Assembly: GCA_903924075.1 (NCBI GenBank)
Contig: CAIYAG010000269.1
Location: 1 to 40,230, forward strand
Source: an uncultured Bacteroidota bacterium
GTDB lineage: Bacteria > Bacteroidota > Bacteroidia > Chitinophagales > Chitinophagaceae
Direction of reading: 5' to 3'
Length of the DNA stretch: 40,230 bases
The position numbers were made by a program, and so were the translations under genes. Positions within the stretch are counted from its first letter, which is position 1; each line of letters opens with the position of its first letter. Under the pieces are notes generated by a model. It did not search any database, was not told where the DNA came from, and saw only the letters and a list, made by a program, of their open reading frames with translations. Of this stretch, positions 25,630 to 34,436 are shown one piece after another.

Positions 25630-26889
25630 TTATTTCAAAATCTTCATTTTCACCATTTCAATGCGGGTATCGCTTACAGCAACAATATCGAATTTATAAT
25701 GACCAATGATGATGGTTTCTTTTAATTTCGGAATGGTCTCATGTTCGTTGATGATGTATCCACTAAGGGTTTCAGAATCAGTGACAGCGAAATCCATTTT
25801 GTATTTTTCATTCAGGTAGTCGAGCTCAAGCCGACCGCTAAACATGAATTCATCTTCTGTGAGTTGTTTTTCCTCGAATTCTGCCACATCATATTCATCG
25901 TGAATTTCTCCGAAGATTTCTTCTAGAACGTCTTCCATGGTAACAATACCTGATGTTCCACCAAATTCATCTACCACCCAGGCAATACTTCTGCGCTCTT
26001 TGGTGAATTTATTGATCAGGTCAGTTGCACTCATACTTTCAGGAACAGCCATCATTGGGTGCATGATAGATTTAACGGAACTAGGCTTTTGAAATAGGTC
26101 TAATTGGTGTACATAGCCCAAAATATTGTCAATATTTTCATCATATACTACCAATTTGCTCAATTGGGTACTAATGAAATGCGTTCTAAGTTCTGCAATA
26201 GAACAATTGATATCTACTCCCTCAATTTCAGTTCTAGGAACTAAACACTGACGGATCTTCACCAATGGTAAACTCAAAGCATTCTCAAATAATTCGGTAT
26301 TAAGTTCAGAATTGTCTTCATCCAGGTCTTTGGTTTGCTGAAAAAAATGCTCCAGATCAACCTTGTTAAAAGCATCGTTGCGATTATTCAAATGCAGGTT
26401 GAAAACGTATTTCAGGATCCATTGAGACATGTCTACAAATAAGGAAGCAACGGGTTCAAATAAGGTATAAAAAAACTGAGCGATCGGTGCAAATAGGCTG
26501 AGAAGTCTTTCACTCTTTGCTTTGAAAACGGCTTTAGGTATGAATTCCCCTAATACCAACACAACGATAGTAGAAATTAAAGTATCAACAATTAGTTGAA
26601 CAATACTATTCTTAAAATTGATAGGGCGCCAAGCAATCGATTGAAGTAATTCATCGAAAAGCAAACCATAGATAACAAGAAAAATATTTAAACCAATCAG
26701 GCATGATCCGATAAATTTTGCCGGATTTTCCATGAAGTTGGCGAGGATTATGCCACTCTTTTTGCCCTGCTTTTTTTTGAGCTCGATACTCAATCGATTC
26801 GCACTTACAAATGCAATCTCATAGCCTGCAAAAAAACCAATCATCACCAACGTGCCAATGATAGAAAGGAGGATATACAGTTCAGACAT
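25630..26889 (-). CDS. hemolysin/CorC-family protein (DUF21, CBS pair, CorC_HlyC)
   Basis: 419 residues. The N-terminal DUF21 (CNNM) membrane domain has three or four segments, with the motif GYEIAFVSANRLSIE near residue 24 and VLVLGEFIPKAVF at about 118. Residues ~205-325 hold two CBS domains (VPRTEIEGVDINCSI, then WVVDEFGGTSGIVTMEDVLEEI). The last ~80 residues are the CorC_HlyC domain (FMFSGRLELDYLNE). Relatives affect Mg2+/Co2+ handling; in this phylum one paralogue is GldE of gliding motility, but I see no gld neighbours. It precedes rpiB with a 69-base gap. Confidence 0.92.
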   Translation of the reverse strand: MSELYILLSIIGTLVMIGFFAGYEIAFVSANRLSIELKKKQGKKSGIILANFMENPAKFIGSCLIGLNIFLVIYGLLFDELLQSIAWRPINFKNSIVQLIVDTLISTIVVLVLGEFIPKAVFKAKSERLLSLFAPIAQFFYTLFEPVASLFVDMSQWILKYVFNLHLNNRNDAFNKVDLEHFFQQTKDLDEDNSELNTELFENALSLPLVKIRQCLVPRTEIEGVDINCSIAELRTHFISTQLSKLVVYDENIDNILGYVHQLDLFQKPSSVKSIMHPMMAVPESMSATDLINKFTKERRSIAWVVDEFGGTSGIVTMEDVLEEIFGEIHDEYDVAEFEEKQLTEDEFMFSGRLELDYLNEKYKMDFAVTDSETLSGYIINEHETIPKLKETIIIGHYKFDIVAVSDTRIEMVKMKILK

Positions 26890-26940
26890 GGCGGAAAAAT
26901 AGGATAAATTATTTGTACTGCAAAGCTAGGGTAATCTAGT

Positions 26941-26972
26941 AAAAAACTACCCCCGATTCTTCGGGGGTAGTT
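26941..26972 (-). terminator. intrinsic terminator of the sigma/anti-sigma/DUF4097 operon
   Basis: A twelve-base-pair stem (AACTACCCCCGA, 26945-26956, with 26961-26972) has a four-base loop and is followed on the minus strand by six T at 26941-26946. It lies 60 bases after the DUF4097 stop. Confidence 0.9.
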
Positions 26973-27032
26973 ATGTTGGCAGGCAACATGAGAATTGACA
27001 AAAAATTGATTTATAGGTGAAATATTTAAGTA

Positions 27033-28388
27033 TTATTTAAAGTCGACCGTACAATTCTGACACTTCAAATCCAATTTTGCACCCTTCCCATCGCCTACTG
27101 ATGCTGTGAAATGGTTATCTGAATCACTTTCTGTGGAATATCCTCTCACCACTATTGGGCGGGGGCTATTAGCGTTACCTGCTGTTGCACTTATGTTTTC
27201 TTGTTTGGGAGCAGTTTTAGTTTCTTCTTTATCAACAATTGGTTTTTTATCAAAACCAGCGTATACGGTACTATAAGCTCCGTGATAAACTACGTTATAA
27301 TTTTTCACATTCCGCATCGGCAATCTGATATCGGCATATTTATCATTGATTTTAATAGATTCTAAGCTGGGTCCAATATTGCGCACTTTAACGTCTGCAT
27401 TGGTGCCATCTAGGTCCATTGAATTATTTAGTTTGGTAATACGTAGGTTGCCATAGTTTTTACGACATACGATACTGCCAACTTCTTCTATTTCATATTC
27501 ATCGTTGGTACTGCGCACCATTAATTTTTTAACTGAACCTGCTTCAATGGTTGCATACTTGGTATCAAGATCCAAATCATCTGCATCCTTGGCAATGAAT
27601 CTACCATTGATCAATTCTACTTCTGCGGTTTTTGTATTTCCAATGCTGACATTAGAATATTTCGACCTCAGAAAAAGTTTGTTTACATCTCCCAATTCTA
27701 ATCCACCATTGGTGATATCTGCGCTTAGCTTGTTTAAACTTCCATCAATTGTAACCTCCGCATATTTTGATTCGAGGTCTAGATTATTTTCTTTTGGAAT
27801 ATAAATGGTAACTGTTTTTTTAGGTTTCCCTTGTCCAACAAATAAGTCAGTACCAGAAAGAGATAGATTAGAACCTCCCCAAGAAACATTATTGCCATCA
27901 ATTCTATAAAAATTATTTCCACTAGCACCTGTTTTAATTCTAATAGTATTTGCAGAACTTCTAAACGTTAGATTAATTTTTTCGAACCACTCTGCATCCG
28001 TTATTTTTGAAGCATCTCCATCATACATAATGGTGGTTACCACTTTTACTTTTTGTTGGTCCCATACTTTGATGTCGAGGTTCCGACTACTATTTTCAAT
28101 AAATATTTCAGCAGCTTTTGCAGCTGGCAACTCCATGCTTATTTCTTTTGATTTTAAATCTTTCGGATCTACTTGCTTAAAATTTGAAACAGTTAGCCTG
28201 TTTAAATTAGCTTGTGAATGCGCCATTTCTGCATTAACAGACGACAAAACCTTTTGCTCTGCTTCGAGCTTTTGTTTTTGAACTAAAAGATCGCTGTTGG
28301 TATTTACAGATTCCTGTGCAATGCTTGTAAGTGAAAGACTAAACCCTAGAGAAGCTAATGCTATTTTTCCTAGTAAAGAACGATTCAT
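27033..28388 (-). CDS. secreted DUF4097-like beta-helix protein
   Basis: 451 residues with a signal peptide (LLGKIALASLGFSLSLTSIAQ). Residues ~25-60 are a Gln/Glu-rich predicted coiled coil. From ~100 on there is a regular ladder of short beta strands with Asp/Asn turns (LESKYAEVTIDGSLNKLSAD, LRSKYSNVSIGNTKTAEVEL), where SKYA/TKYA-type units recur. This is the pattern of DUF4097/adhesin-like right-handed beta helices. The C-terminal ~70 residues are low-complexity and end with a CQNC pair. It is the last gene of the operon with the ECF sigma factor and anti-sigma gene, 10 bases downstream of the latter. It may be the target or the sensor partner of that system. Confidence 0.8.
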   Translation of the reverse strand: MNRSLLGKIALASLGFSLSLTSIAQESVNTNSDLLVQKQKLEAEQKVLSSVNAEMAHSQANLNRLTVSNFKQVDPKDLKSKEISMELPAAKAAEIFIENSSRNLDIKVWDQQKVKVVTTIMYDGDASKITDAEWFEKINLTFRSSANTIRIKTGASGNNFYRIDGNNVSWGGSNLSLSGTDLFVGQGKPKKTVTIYIPKENNLDLESKYAEVTIDGSLNKLSADITNGGLELGDVNKLFLRSKYSNVSIGNTKTAEVELINGRFIAKDADDLDLDTKYATIEAGSVKKLMVRSTNDEYEIEEVGSIVCRKNYGNLRITKLNNSMDLDGTNADVKVRNIGPSLESIKINDKYADIRLPMRNVKNYNVVYHGAYSTVYAGFDKKPIVDKEETKTAPKQENISATAGNANSPRPIVVRGYSTESDSDNHFTASVGDGKGAKLDLKCQNCTVDFK

Positions 28389-28398
28389 GTATTGGCAT

Positions 28399-29127
28399 TT
28401 AAAGATTTAAAAAATAGGTTTTCATGGTATCAACGGCCGGCCTGTTTTGTTTATATCGGCTATTGAGTTTTTGCATTTCTGTTTGTAACAATTTCAACAT
28501 GTTTAATTTTTGCTGGTATACATTGATCAGTTGATCCAACAATTCATCGCTCATGCCGTTTTTCTGTATATAGGACTTGATTTGTTTTTCATCTTTCTCC
28601 ATTTGTTGCAATTGCAAATGGAAGTCTTTAAAATAATTAGGCGACTCTGCATAAATAGGAGTAGTGCTGATCCTGGCTTTTTGTAAATTAATGACCTGGG
28701 TAAAGCTGGCTTCCATCAGATTCATTTTTGAATGATCAGATTCATTCAATTCATCTACAGAATGGATTGTGGTAATTAGAGATGCCGCAGGATAATTCTT
28801 TTGTTTGTTCAACTTCTGTTTATCAACAGAGGCGAGTTCAGTCTCCACTTTTTTAATAATCGAATCCTTTTCTTCAATAACCGAGGGAATTATTTCTTGA
28901 TGAGTTGATCTTACAATAGTTGATTCGGTTCTATTTGATTTATTTAAGAGTAGTATCCCTAATCCGGCTAATAATATCACAGATGCTGCAATAGCCCATT
29001 TGCGAATAGCTACCGACCTTACCGGGGCTTCAAATGATGCTTGGATGCCCGACCAAACCTTATCACTTGGTTCATCAGATTCTAGCGTTTCTTTTTGTGC
29101 TAATAAATATTTTTTTAACTCATCCAT
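28399..29127 (-). CDS. anti-sigma-factor-like single-pass membrane protein
   Basis: 242 residues. The N-terminal ~40 are cytoplasmic (DELKKYLLAQKETLESDEPS then VWSGIQASF), a single membrane segment is KWAIAASVILLAGLGILLL, and the rest is a charged periplasmic domain with a predicted coiled coil (QLQQMEKDEKQIKSYIQKNG). There is no zinc-binding HxxxCxxC motif, so this is not a ZAS-type anti-sigma factor. The layout and an eight-base overlap with the sigma gene (29120-29127) make it the likely cognate anti-sigma factor. It would hold the sigma factor at the membrane until the periplasmic part senses a signal. Confidence 0.75.
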   Translation of the reverse strand: MDELKKYLLAQKETLESDEPSDKVWSGIQASFEAPVRSVAIRKWAIAASVILLAGLGILLLNKSNRTESTIVRSTHQEIIPSVIEEKDSIIKKVETELASVDKQKLNKQKNYPAASLITTIHSVDELNESDHSKMNLMEASFTQVINLQKARISTTPIYAESPNYFKDFHLQLQQMEKDEKQIKSYIQKNGMSDELLDQLINVYQQKLNMLKLLQTEMQKLNSRYKQNRPAVDTMKTYFLNL

Positions 29128-29671
29128 TCACTGCAATTTGTTTACCGATCTTTTCTTTTAAAATTTGTTTGGCACGATGGTATTGACTTTTACTCGTTGA
29201 TTCACTGATTGCCAAAAGTGTTGCTATTTCTTTGTGGGTGTAATCCTCAAAAACATAGAGATTAAAGATCTGTCTGCAACCTTCGGGTAATGCTTTGATC
29301 TGCTGATACACGAGCTCTATATTTACCAACTTCCACCATACTTCTTCCTGTTCATCTGCAATCTGATCGTGTTGTTCTTCCCAATCCTGCCATTGCCATT
29401 TTTGCTTGCTTTGCCGAATGCATTCGTTCACCACAATCCTTTTTAACCAGCCTCCAAACTGATTTGCTTCTTTCAGCTGCTGCAAATTTTTAAAGGCAAG
29501 TATAAATGCATCTTGCAAAATGTCTTCGGCTGAACTGCTATTACCTGTCATTCTACAACAGATATGGAACATGGCTTTACTGAACTGTTGATACAGCTGC
29601 GATTGCGCCGATGCGTCGCCTTTTACCGCTTTTCGCACCAATAGCGTAAGTATGTTGTTAGCTGCTTCCAA
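29120..29671 (-). CDS. ECF-type RNA polymerase sigma-70 factor
   Basis: 183 residues. Region 2 is CRMTGNSSSAEDILQDAFIL with WLKRIVVNECIRQSK, and region 4 is LPEGCRQIFNLYVFEDYTHK followed by the helix-turn-helix IATLLAISESTSKSQYHRAK. Region 3 is absent, as in ECF factors. The only usual start in frame is TTG at 29671; no ATG precedes the conserved part and a stop lies further upstream. An ATT fifteen bases earlier would give ITEQDL, a common beginning for these proteins. The downstream overlapping gene is the likely anti-sigma factor. Confidence 0.92.
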   Translation of the reverse strand: MEAANNILTLLVRKAVKGDASAQSQLYQQFSKAMFHICCRMTGNSSSAEDILQDAFILAFKNLQQLKEANQFGGWLKRIVVNECIRQSKQKWQWQDWEEQHDQIADEQEEVWWKLVNIELVYQQIKALPEGCRQIFNLYVFEDYTHKEIATLLAISESTSKSQYHRAKQILKEKIGKQIAVNG

Positions 29672-29774
29672 ATCTTGTTCAGTAATAAGAGTACAAAATG
29701 TGATTTAGGTTGGAACGAGTAGGAAAATATTTTTCTCTCAGTGCAATTAAAGGAATTTAGGTATCCCCTAAAAC

Positions 29775-29809
29775 AAAAAAGTTAGCAGTGGTAGGCTGCT
29801 AACTTTTTT
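29775..29809 (-). terminator. bidirectional intrinsic terminator after the aldo/keto reductase gene
   Basis: Stem GTTAGCAG (29781-29788) pairs with CTGCTAAC (29796-29803) around a seven-base loop. Six A precede it and six T follow it, so it can end transcription on either strand. The only gene approaching it is the minus-strand reductase ending at 29828. Confidence 0.9.
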
Positions 29810-29827
29810 AATGGTAGATCTTATCTA

Positions 29828-30817
29828 TTAAAATTCTGCAAGCTTTGGCTTGGTACCAACAATAGTATCAATTTGCTGCAAGATTTCGGTAGTTAATAAA
29901 GGAAGTACTTTTAATGCTTCTAAATTATCTAGTAATTGTGCTTTTTTAGTGGCACCCAAAATGGCAGTTGTTACGTGTTCATTTTTAACACACCAGGCAA
30001 TGCTTAGCGCAGCCTGGCTCACACCTAGCTCTTTGGCCAAACCGCCCAATTTTTTAACACGGGCAAGAAGGTCTTCGGCCATCCATCTGTCTTTCAGCCA
30101 GTCAAAACCCTCAATTGCAAAACGAGATCCTTCTGGGATGCCGTCGTTGTATTTGCCAGATAAAAGTCCTGATGCCAATGGACTCCAGATAGTAGTACCC
30201 AGTCCCACATTTTTATAAACCTCCAGGTATTCGTTCTCAACTTTATTACGCTCAAACAAATTGTATTGTGGTTGTTCCATCGAAGGTCCGATGATGCGAT
30301 AGTCTTTAGCTACACGATGTGCTTCCATGATCTCAACACCACTCCATTCACTGGTACCCCAGTATAAAATTTTACCTTGTTGAATCAGTGTATTCATAGT
30401 TAATACTACTTCTTCAATAGGTGTGTTTTTATCAGGACGATGGCAGAAATACAGATCCAGATAATCAGTCTGAAGCCTTTCTAAAGCTTCATGGCAGGCT
30501 TCTGTTAAATGTTTTCTGCTTAATCCGGTTTGATTGGGTTTATTGTCTTTGCCTCTCCATCCAAAAAAAGCTTTTGATGATAGGGTGTAAGAAGTGCGAT
30601 CCCATTTTTTTTGTTTTAAAACGCGCCCCATCATTTTTTCGCTTTGCCCCAGTGCATACACTTCCGCATTATCGAAAAAATTGATGCCATTATCATAGGC
30701 GATACCCATCAGTTCATCTGCTGTTCCGTCTTCAATCTGTTTGTGAAATGTTACCCAACTTCCGAAGCTGAGAATGCTTAATTGTAAGCCAGTGCGGCCC
30801 ATTCTTCTATATTCCAT
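29828..30817 (-). CDS. aldo/keto reductase
   Basis: 329 residues, an (beta/alpha)8 NADPH-dependent reductase. The catalytic tetrad is visible: Asp49 and Tyr54 in FFDNAEVYALG, Lys82 in LSSKAFF, and His126 in LYFCHRPDK. The cofactor part has PQYNLFERNKVENEY and WSPLASGLLSGKYN, close to the Kv-channel beta-subunit (AKR6) branch. It reduces aldehydes or ketones of unknown identity. The gene is followed by a strong terminator. It starts 21 bases downstream of lptC, so it may be transcribed with the coaX-lptC operon, although the function seems unrelated. Confidence 0.93.
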   Translation of the reverse strand: MEYRRMGRTGLQLSILSFGSWVTFHKQIEDGTADELMGIAYDNGINFFDNAEVYALGQSEKMMGRVLKQKKWDRTSYTLSSKAFFGWRGKDNKPNQTGLSRKHLTEACHEALERLQTDYLDLYFCHRPDKNTPIEEVVLTMNTLIQQGKILYWGTSEWSGVEIMEAHRVAKDYRIIGPSMEQPQYNLFERNKVENEYLEVYKNVGLGTTIWSPLASGLLSGKYNDGIPEGSRFAIEGFDWLKDRWMAEDLLARVKKLGGLAKELGVSQAALSIAWCVKNEHVTTAILGATKKAQLLDNLEALKVLPLLTTEILQQIDTIVGTKPKLAEF

Positions 30818-30838
30818 GATCTTTTATTTTTAATTCAA

Positions 30839-31429
30839 TTATTTAATAGTACTACTATCGGGCACTATAAAAAAGCTGCCCGGTTGTACGTGGCCAATAT
30901 GCACGTCAGTTAAATTCTGATCTGAGCTAAAGCCAATACCAATCAACCTTTGACGGGCAGGTTGCGACTGACTAATATAAACAGGTTTATCTGTAGAAAA
31001 CCTTTGTGTGTTTTGATCCCAGAGCAATTCTTTTGAGATAAGTGTATCGCCTTTTACGTTGAAAACAATGACGCTATCTTTTAGTAACACTTTGCTATCT
31101 CTTTCGGAATAGCTACCATAACGTGCGAATAATTTGCTGGAGATATGTAATGAATCATCAAAGAAATCGACTTTCAATGTTTTTGGATATTCCACTTTCC
31201 TGCCGTATTCATCTTGTGTCAACAGCATGGAAGGCGCAACGAGTTTGGCCTTTGTTTTTCCACTCTGGCTCATATAACTTTCTACATTCTTTGCTTCATC
31301 AACACCCGCCACTTTTTTGCCCAGACCTTTTACAACATTGATATCGTTTTCGCATCCAATCAGCACAAAAAAGCAGCCGAATAGAAGGGCTGCTATAATT
31401 GTATGAATATGGTGGTTGCGATTAATCAT
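30839..31429 (-). CDS. lptC: LPS-export protein LptC, lipoprotein form
   Basis: 196 residues. The N-terminus has a hydrophobic stretch and a lipobox LIGC with Cys26, so the Bacteroidota protein is a predicted lipoprotein, unlike the E. coli form, which has a membrane anchor. The rest is an OstA/LptC beta-jellyroll: LVAPSMLLTQDEYGRKVEYPKTLKVDFF, then regular strand-turn repeats and LLWDQNTQRFSTDKPVYI, the segment most typical of LptC. It bridges the LptBFG transporter and LptA in moving lipopolysaccharide. The start overlaps the OMP gene by eight bases (31422-31429), in one operon with coaX. Confidence 0.88.
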   Translation of the reverse strand: MINRNHHIHTIIAALLFGCFFVLIGCENDINVVKGLGKKVAGVDEAKNVESYMSQSGKTKAKLVAPSMLLTQDEYGRKVEYPKTLKVDFFDDSLHISSKLFARYGSYSERDSKVLLKDSVIVFNVKGDTLISKELLWDQNTQRFSTDKPVYISQSQPARQRLIGIGFSSDQNLTDVHIGHVQPGSFFIVPDSSTIK

Positions 31430-32774
31430 ATTTACGTTTTACAAACCAAACATCGCTCAAACTTAAACCAAATGAAAGGCGAAAGAACCCTTCTGTTACA
31501 TTATTAACAGAACTACCTCTTTTCCCAAATTGTAAGGAAGTGTTTACAATAGCAAACTGGTTATTATAGGAATTCCATTTGCGTATTGGAATTCCAGTAC
31601 CTAATGAGGCACCATACATTTTCAAACCATTTCCATCTGCATTCACATAGTCTTTACCAGTAAAGAACCCTAGACGATAGATAACAGTACCCCATGCACT
31701 TCTTCCACTAGCAGGATCTGGTGAAAAGGATAAACCCATTTTAAACATCCAGTTATCATTAACCTGATCTTGCAATCCCATGAAACGATAATCGCTCCAT
31801 TTGGTTGCGGTATATTCTGCACCGATACTCCAGAGTTCAAAAAGACCTCTAGGGGCAAGTGTTGTTTTTCTGAAAGTGATACCTGCAGCATAAGAAGCCG
31901 GCATTGTAATGGTACCTTTTATTTTGGTTTGAGCAGTTACTGTGTCGATCGTTGAAACTGCACCATTTGCATCATAATTGTAAGTTGTGTTGGCTTGGTC
32001 TTGAGTAGCATTCATAGTAGAACCAAGATTACCAGTAACCCCAAAACGAACCAGATACTTATTTACTGTTTTATAAGCTGGATAATTTTTAGTTTTTAAG
32101 GTAAACTCGTATTGCATACCAGTTGAAAGGAAGAAGGAACTAAAATTTGTTACTGAAGTAGATTTTGATTTGTTATAAGTAACGGTATCGTTAACAAAAC
32201 CAACCATGGTAGATACTTCTTTGCGGCCAAAGTTCACTCCTGTATTAAAACCAATACTAAAACCCTTCCATTTTTTTCCTAAACCCACAAATACCTGGTT
32301 TAATCCACCGCTACCTTGATACAGGTCTGCAATACTATCACCTGCTGCTCTGCCAGATTGGGTAACAGAATAATTGACTCTACTCAAAGGTCTTAAGCCA
32401 AAAGCCAATCCGATATTTTTATCTTTATTAATAGGAATACCTAAAGCAAAATAGGATGGTATTAGGTTATTAGACACAAATTTCCCATCAGGATTATTAC
32501 TTCTTAGGGTTCTACTATCAATGGTTAATCCAATATCATATGAAACCATGAACAGGTTAGAATATGCTGCAGGGTTCATGAAATTGATGGATTGGCCATT
32601 GTTATTGGCATTCCCGTCGGCATATGCCGCTCCTAGTCCGCCCAATGCGCGACTAATAATATGCTGTCCTTGATACCAATCACCCATTCCATATCTGGAA
32701 AAAGGGGAATTCTCTTGGGCATGGGCAGTTAGTAGTGGAAAACCGAAAACTAATACCGTAAAAAACCTAAACAT
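31422..32774 (-). CDS. outer-membrane beta-barrel protein of unknown function
   Basis: 450 residues from the ATG at 32774, with a signal peptide (FRFFTVLVFGFPLLTAHAQ). The mature start ENSPFSRYGMGDW and then LGGLGAAYADG are frequent in Bacteroidota outer-membrane proteins. The body alternates Gly/aromatic beta strands and ends in a strand of alternating residues (RLSFGLSLSDVWFVKRKYD). I chose 32774 because it gives the same eight-base ATG/stop overlap with coaX as the next pair in the operon; 32795 would overlap by 29 bases. The role is unknown, with placement between coaX and lptC suggesting envelope biogenesis. Confidence 0.82.
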   Translation of the reverse strand: MFRFFTVLVFGFPLLTAHAQENSPFSRYGMGDWYQGQHIISRALGGLGAAYADGNANNNGQSINFMNPAAYSNLFMVSYDIGLTIDSRTLRSNNPDGKFVSNNLIPSYFALGIPINKDKNIGLAFGLRPLSRVNYSVTQSGRAAGDSIADLYQGSGGLNQVFVGLGKKWKGFSIGFNTGVNFGRKEVSTMVGFVNDTVTYNKSKSTSVTNFSSFFLSTGMQYEFTLKTKNYPAYKTVNKYLVRFGVTGNLGSTMNATQDQANTTYNYDANGAVSTIDTVTAQTKIKGTITMPASYAAGITFRKTTLAPRGLFELWSIGAEYTATKWSDYRFMGLQDQVNDNWMFKMGLSFSPDPASGRSAWGTVIYRLGFFTGKDYVNADGNGLKMYGASLGTGIPIRKWNSYNNQFAIVNTSLQFGKRGSSVNNVTEGFFRLSFGLSLSDVWFVKRKYD

Positions 32775-33495
32775 TGTTAAACTCACTGATCGCATACAGG
32801 CCTTTATAAATTAGGTAAGGGTCGGCAAATATCTTGTTTTTTAAGTGCGGTACAAAAAAAGGCATATCCCCCCCGGTTAATAGCACGTTAAAGTTGTTGT
32901 ATTTCAAGGCATAAGCGTCAATAATTCCGTCAATTTCTTTACTCATTCCGAGGATTACACCGCTCAAAAGGTTGGTTTTGGTGTCGTAACCGATCAGAGG
33001 GAACTGGTTTTCAGCCTCAATTAAGGGTAATAAAGCCGTGTATTCGTGCATTGAACGGAAACGCATTTGCATTCCTGGAGAGATGCTACCCCCTAAAAAT
33101 TCGTGCTGAATGTTCACAAAATTGTAAGTAATACAGGTTCCAAGTCCAATAACCAGATTGTGTTGATGGGGAAAAAGGTCAACAGCTGCTGCAACTGCAG
33201 CTAATCTGTCGGCACCAATGGTTTCTGGTTTTCCAACTGGGGTGGAGAATGGAATTTTACTAGTATGCCCCAATTTGTGGTAGATCGTATGGGCTTTTAA
33301 TACTTCTTCTGCAGCGGGATTATGGTTGATAACTGAAGCCAGTATTGATTTTGATGGATTAAAATCATGGATGATTTTCTCCAATGTTTCTGGATTGTCG
33401 TTCTCAAGAACCAATAGTTCCTGCATTTCCCTGCCATTGAACAGAGCACATTTTAAGCGAGTGTTGCCAAAGTCGAAGCAGCAGGTTCTTTGCAT
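32767..33495 (-). CDS. coaX: type III pantothenate kinase
   Basis: 242 residues from the ATG at 33495; the frame is open to a TTG at 33525. The ASKHA ATPase core shows DFGNTRLK with Asp8, GADRLAAVAAA (the pantothenate-binding GxDR motif), and GLGTCITYNFV. Near the C-terminus is LLTGGD, the adenosine-site motif. CoaX makes 4'-phosphopantothenate, the first step of coenzyme A synthesis, and needs a monovalent cation. It is the first gene of the coaX-OMP-lptC operon. It is divergent from the glycosyltransferase gene at 33573. Confidence 0.93.
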   Translation of the reverse strand: MQRTCCFDFGNTRLKCALFNGREMQELLVLENDNPETLEKIIHDFNPSKSILASVINHNPAAEEVLKAHTIYHKLGHTSKIPFSTPVGKPETIGADRLAAVAAAVDLFPHQHNLVIGLGTCITYNFVNIQHEFLGGSISPGMQMRFRSMHEYTALLPLIEAENQFPLIGYDTKTNLLSGVILGMSKEIDGIIDAYALKYNNFNVLLTGGDMPFFVPHLKNKIFADPYLIYKGLYAISEFNNV

Positions 33496-33572
33496 AAATG
33501 GTTTTATTTCCTTTAATGTCGGCAAGATGCGAAAGTTTTCGGTTCTTTGGAAAATCTAAGGGAACTATTATT

Positions 33573-34436
33573 ATGTTTATTTCAGGGTTTACGATTATTA
33601 GAAATGCAGTTTCGAACGATTACCCCATTCTAGAGGCGATCCGTTCTATTTTACCAATGGTAGATGAAATGATTGTTTTGGTAGGAGATTCTTCTGATGC
33701 AACCCTTGCTTTGATTGAATCAATTCAAGATGAAAAGATAAAAATTCATCATTCTATCTGGGATACAGCTAACAGCAAGGGTGGTAGCATTTTAGCTGTT
33801 GAAACTAATAAAGCTTTGAAATTTGTGGATCCCAAAAGCGATTGGTTATTTTATATTCAGGGCGATGAAATGATCCATGAAAAATATCATGCTGCTATTT
33901 TAAAAGCTTGTAGGGAATATAAAGACGATCTGCGTGTAGAAGGACTTTTATTTAAATACCTGCATTTTTATGGCACTTACGATTATGTAGGCGATAGTAG
34001 AACCTGGTATGCGCATGAAGTAAGAATTATCAGAAACGATAAAAACATTCAAGCGTATCGCGATGCACAGGGATTTAGAAAGGGCAATGAAAAATTGCAG
34101 GTTAAACCCGTTGACGCATATGTGTATCATTACGGGTGGGTAAAGAGCCCGGAATCGATGCAGCAAAAAAGAAAAAATGTGGCAGGTTTTTGGCAGCCCG
34201 ATTCAGGCATTGAAAACGAACCCGACTTTTTTGATTTTAATCAGTTCGATTCGCTTGAAAAATTTACAGGTACACATCCTGCTGTGATGCATGAAAGAAT
34301 TGCTAATAAAAATTTTCATGTGGAGTTAGATATTCAAAAAAAGAAATTCTCATTTAAGGATAAGCTCTTATACCGATTTGAAAAAATGACGGGGATCCGT
34401 TTATTCGACTTTAAGAATTATCGACTTTTGAAGTAG
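33573..34436 (+). CDS. glycosyltransferase, GT2/GT-A type
   Basis: 287 residues from the ATG at 33573, which begins MFISGFTIIRNAVS, the usual first strand of this group; the frame is open to 33498 without conserved sequence. VDEMIVLVGDSSDATL is the nucleotide-binding part and IQGDEMIHEK carries the acidic metal site in place of DxD. GFWQPDSG and a basic C-terminal tail follow. It probably adds a sugar to a lipid-linked or lipid-A-core acceptor in the cytoplasm. The gene overlaps the O-antigen-ligase-like gene tail to tail by 26 bases. Confidence 0.8.
   Translation: MFISGFTIIRNAVSNDYPILEAIRSILPMVDEMIVLVGDSSDATLALIESIQDEKIKIHHSIWDTANSKGGSILAVETNKALKFVDPKSDWLFYIQGDEMIHEKYHAAILKACREYKDDLRVEGLLFKYLHFYGTYDYVGDSRTWYAHEVRIIRNDKNIQAYRDAQGFRKGNEKLQVKPVDAYVYHYGWVKSPESMQQKRKNVAGFWQPDSGIENEPDFFDFNQFDSLEKFTGTHPAVMHERIANKNFHVELDIQKKKFSFKDKLLYRFEKMTGIRLFDFKNYRLLK

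Noticed and set aside
25630-26889. gldE of gliding motility
   Set aside because: The domain layout fits, but no gld genes are near and the sequence could equally be an ordinary CorC-type paralogue.
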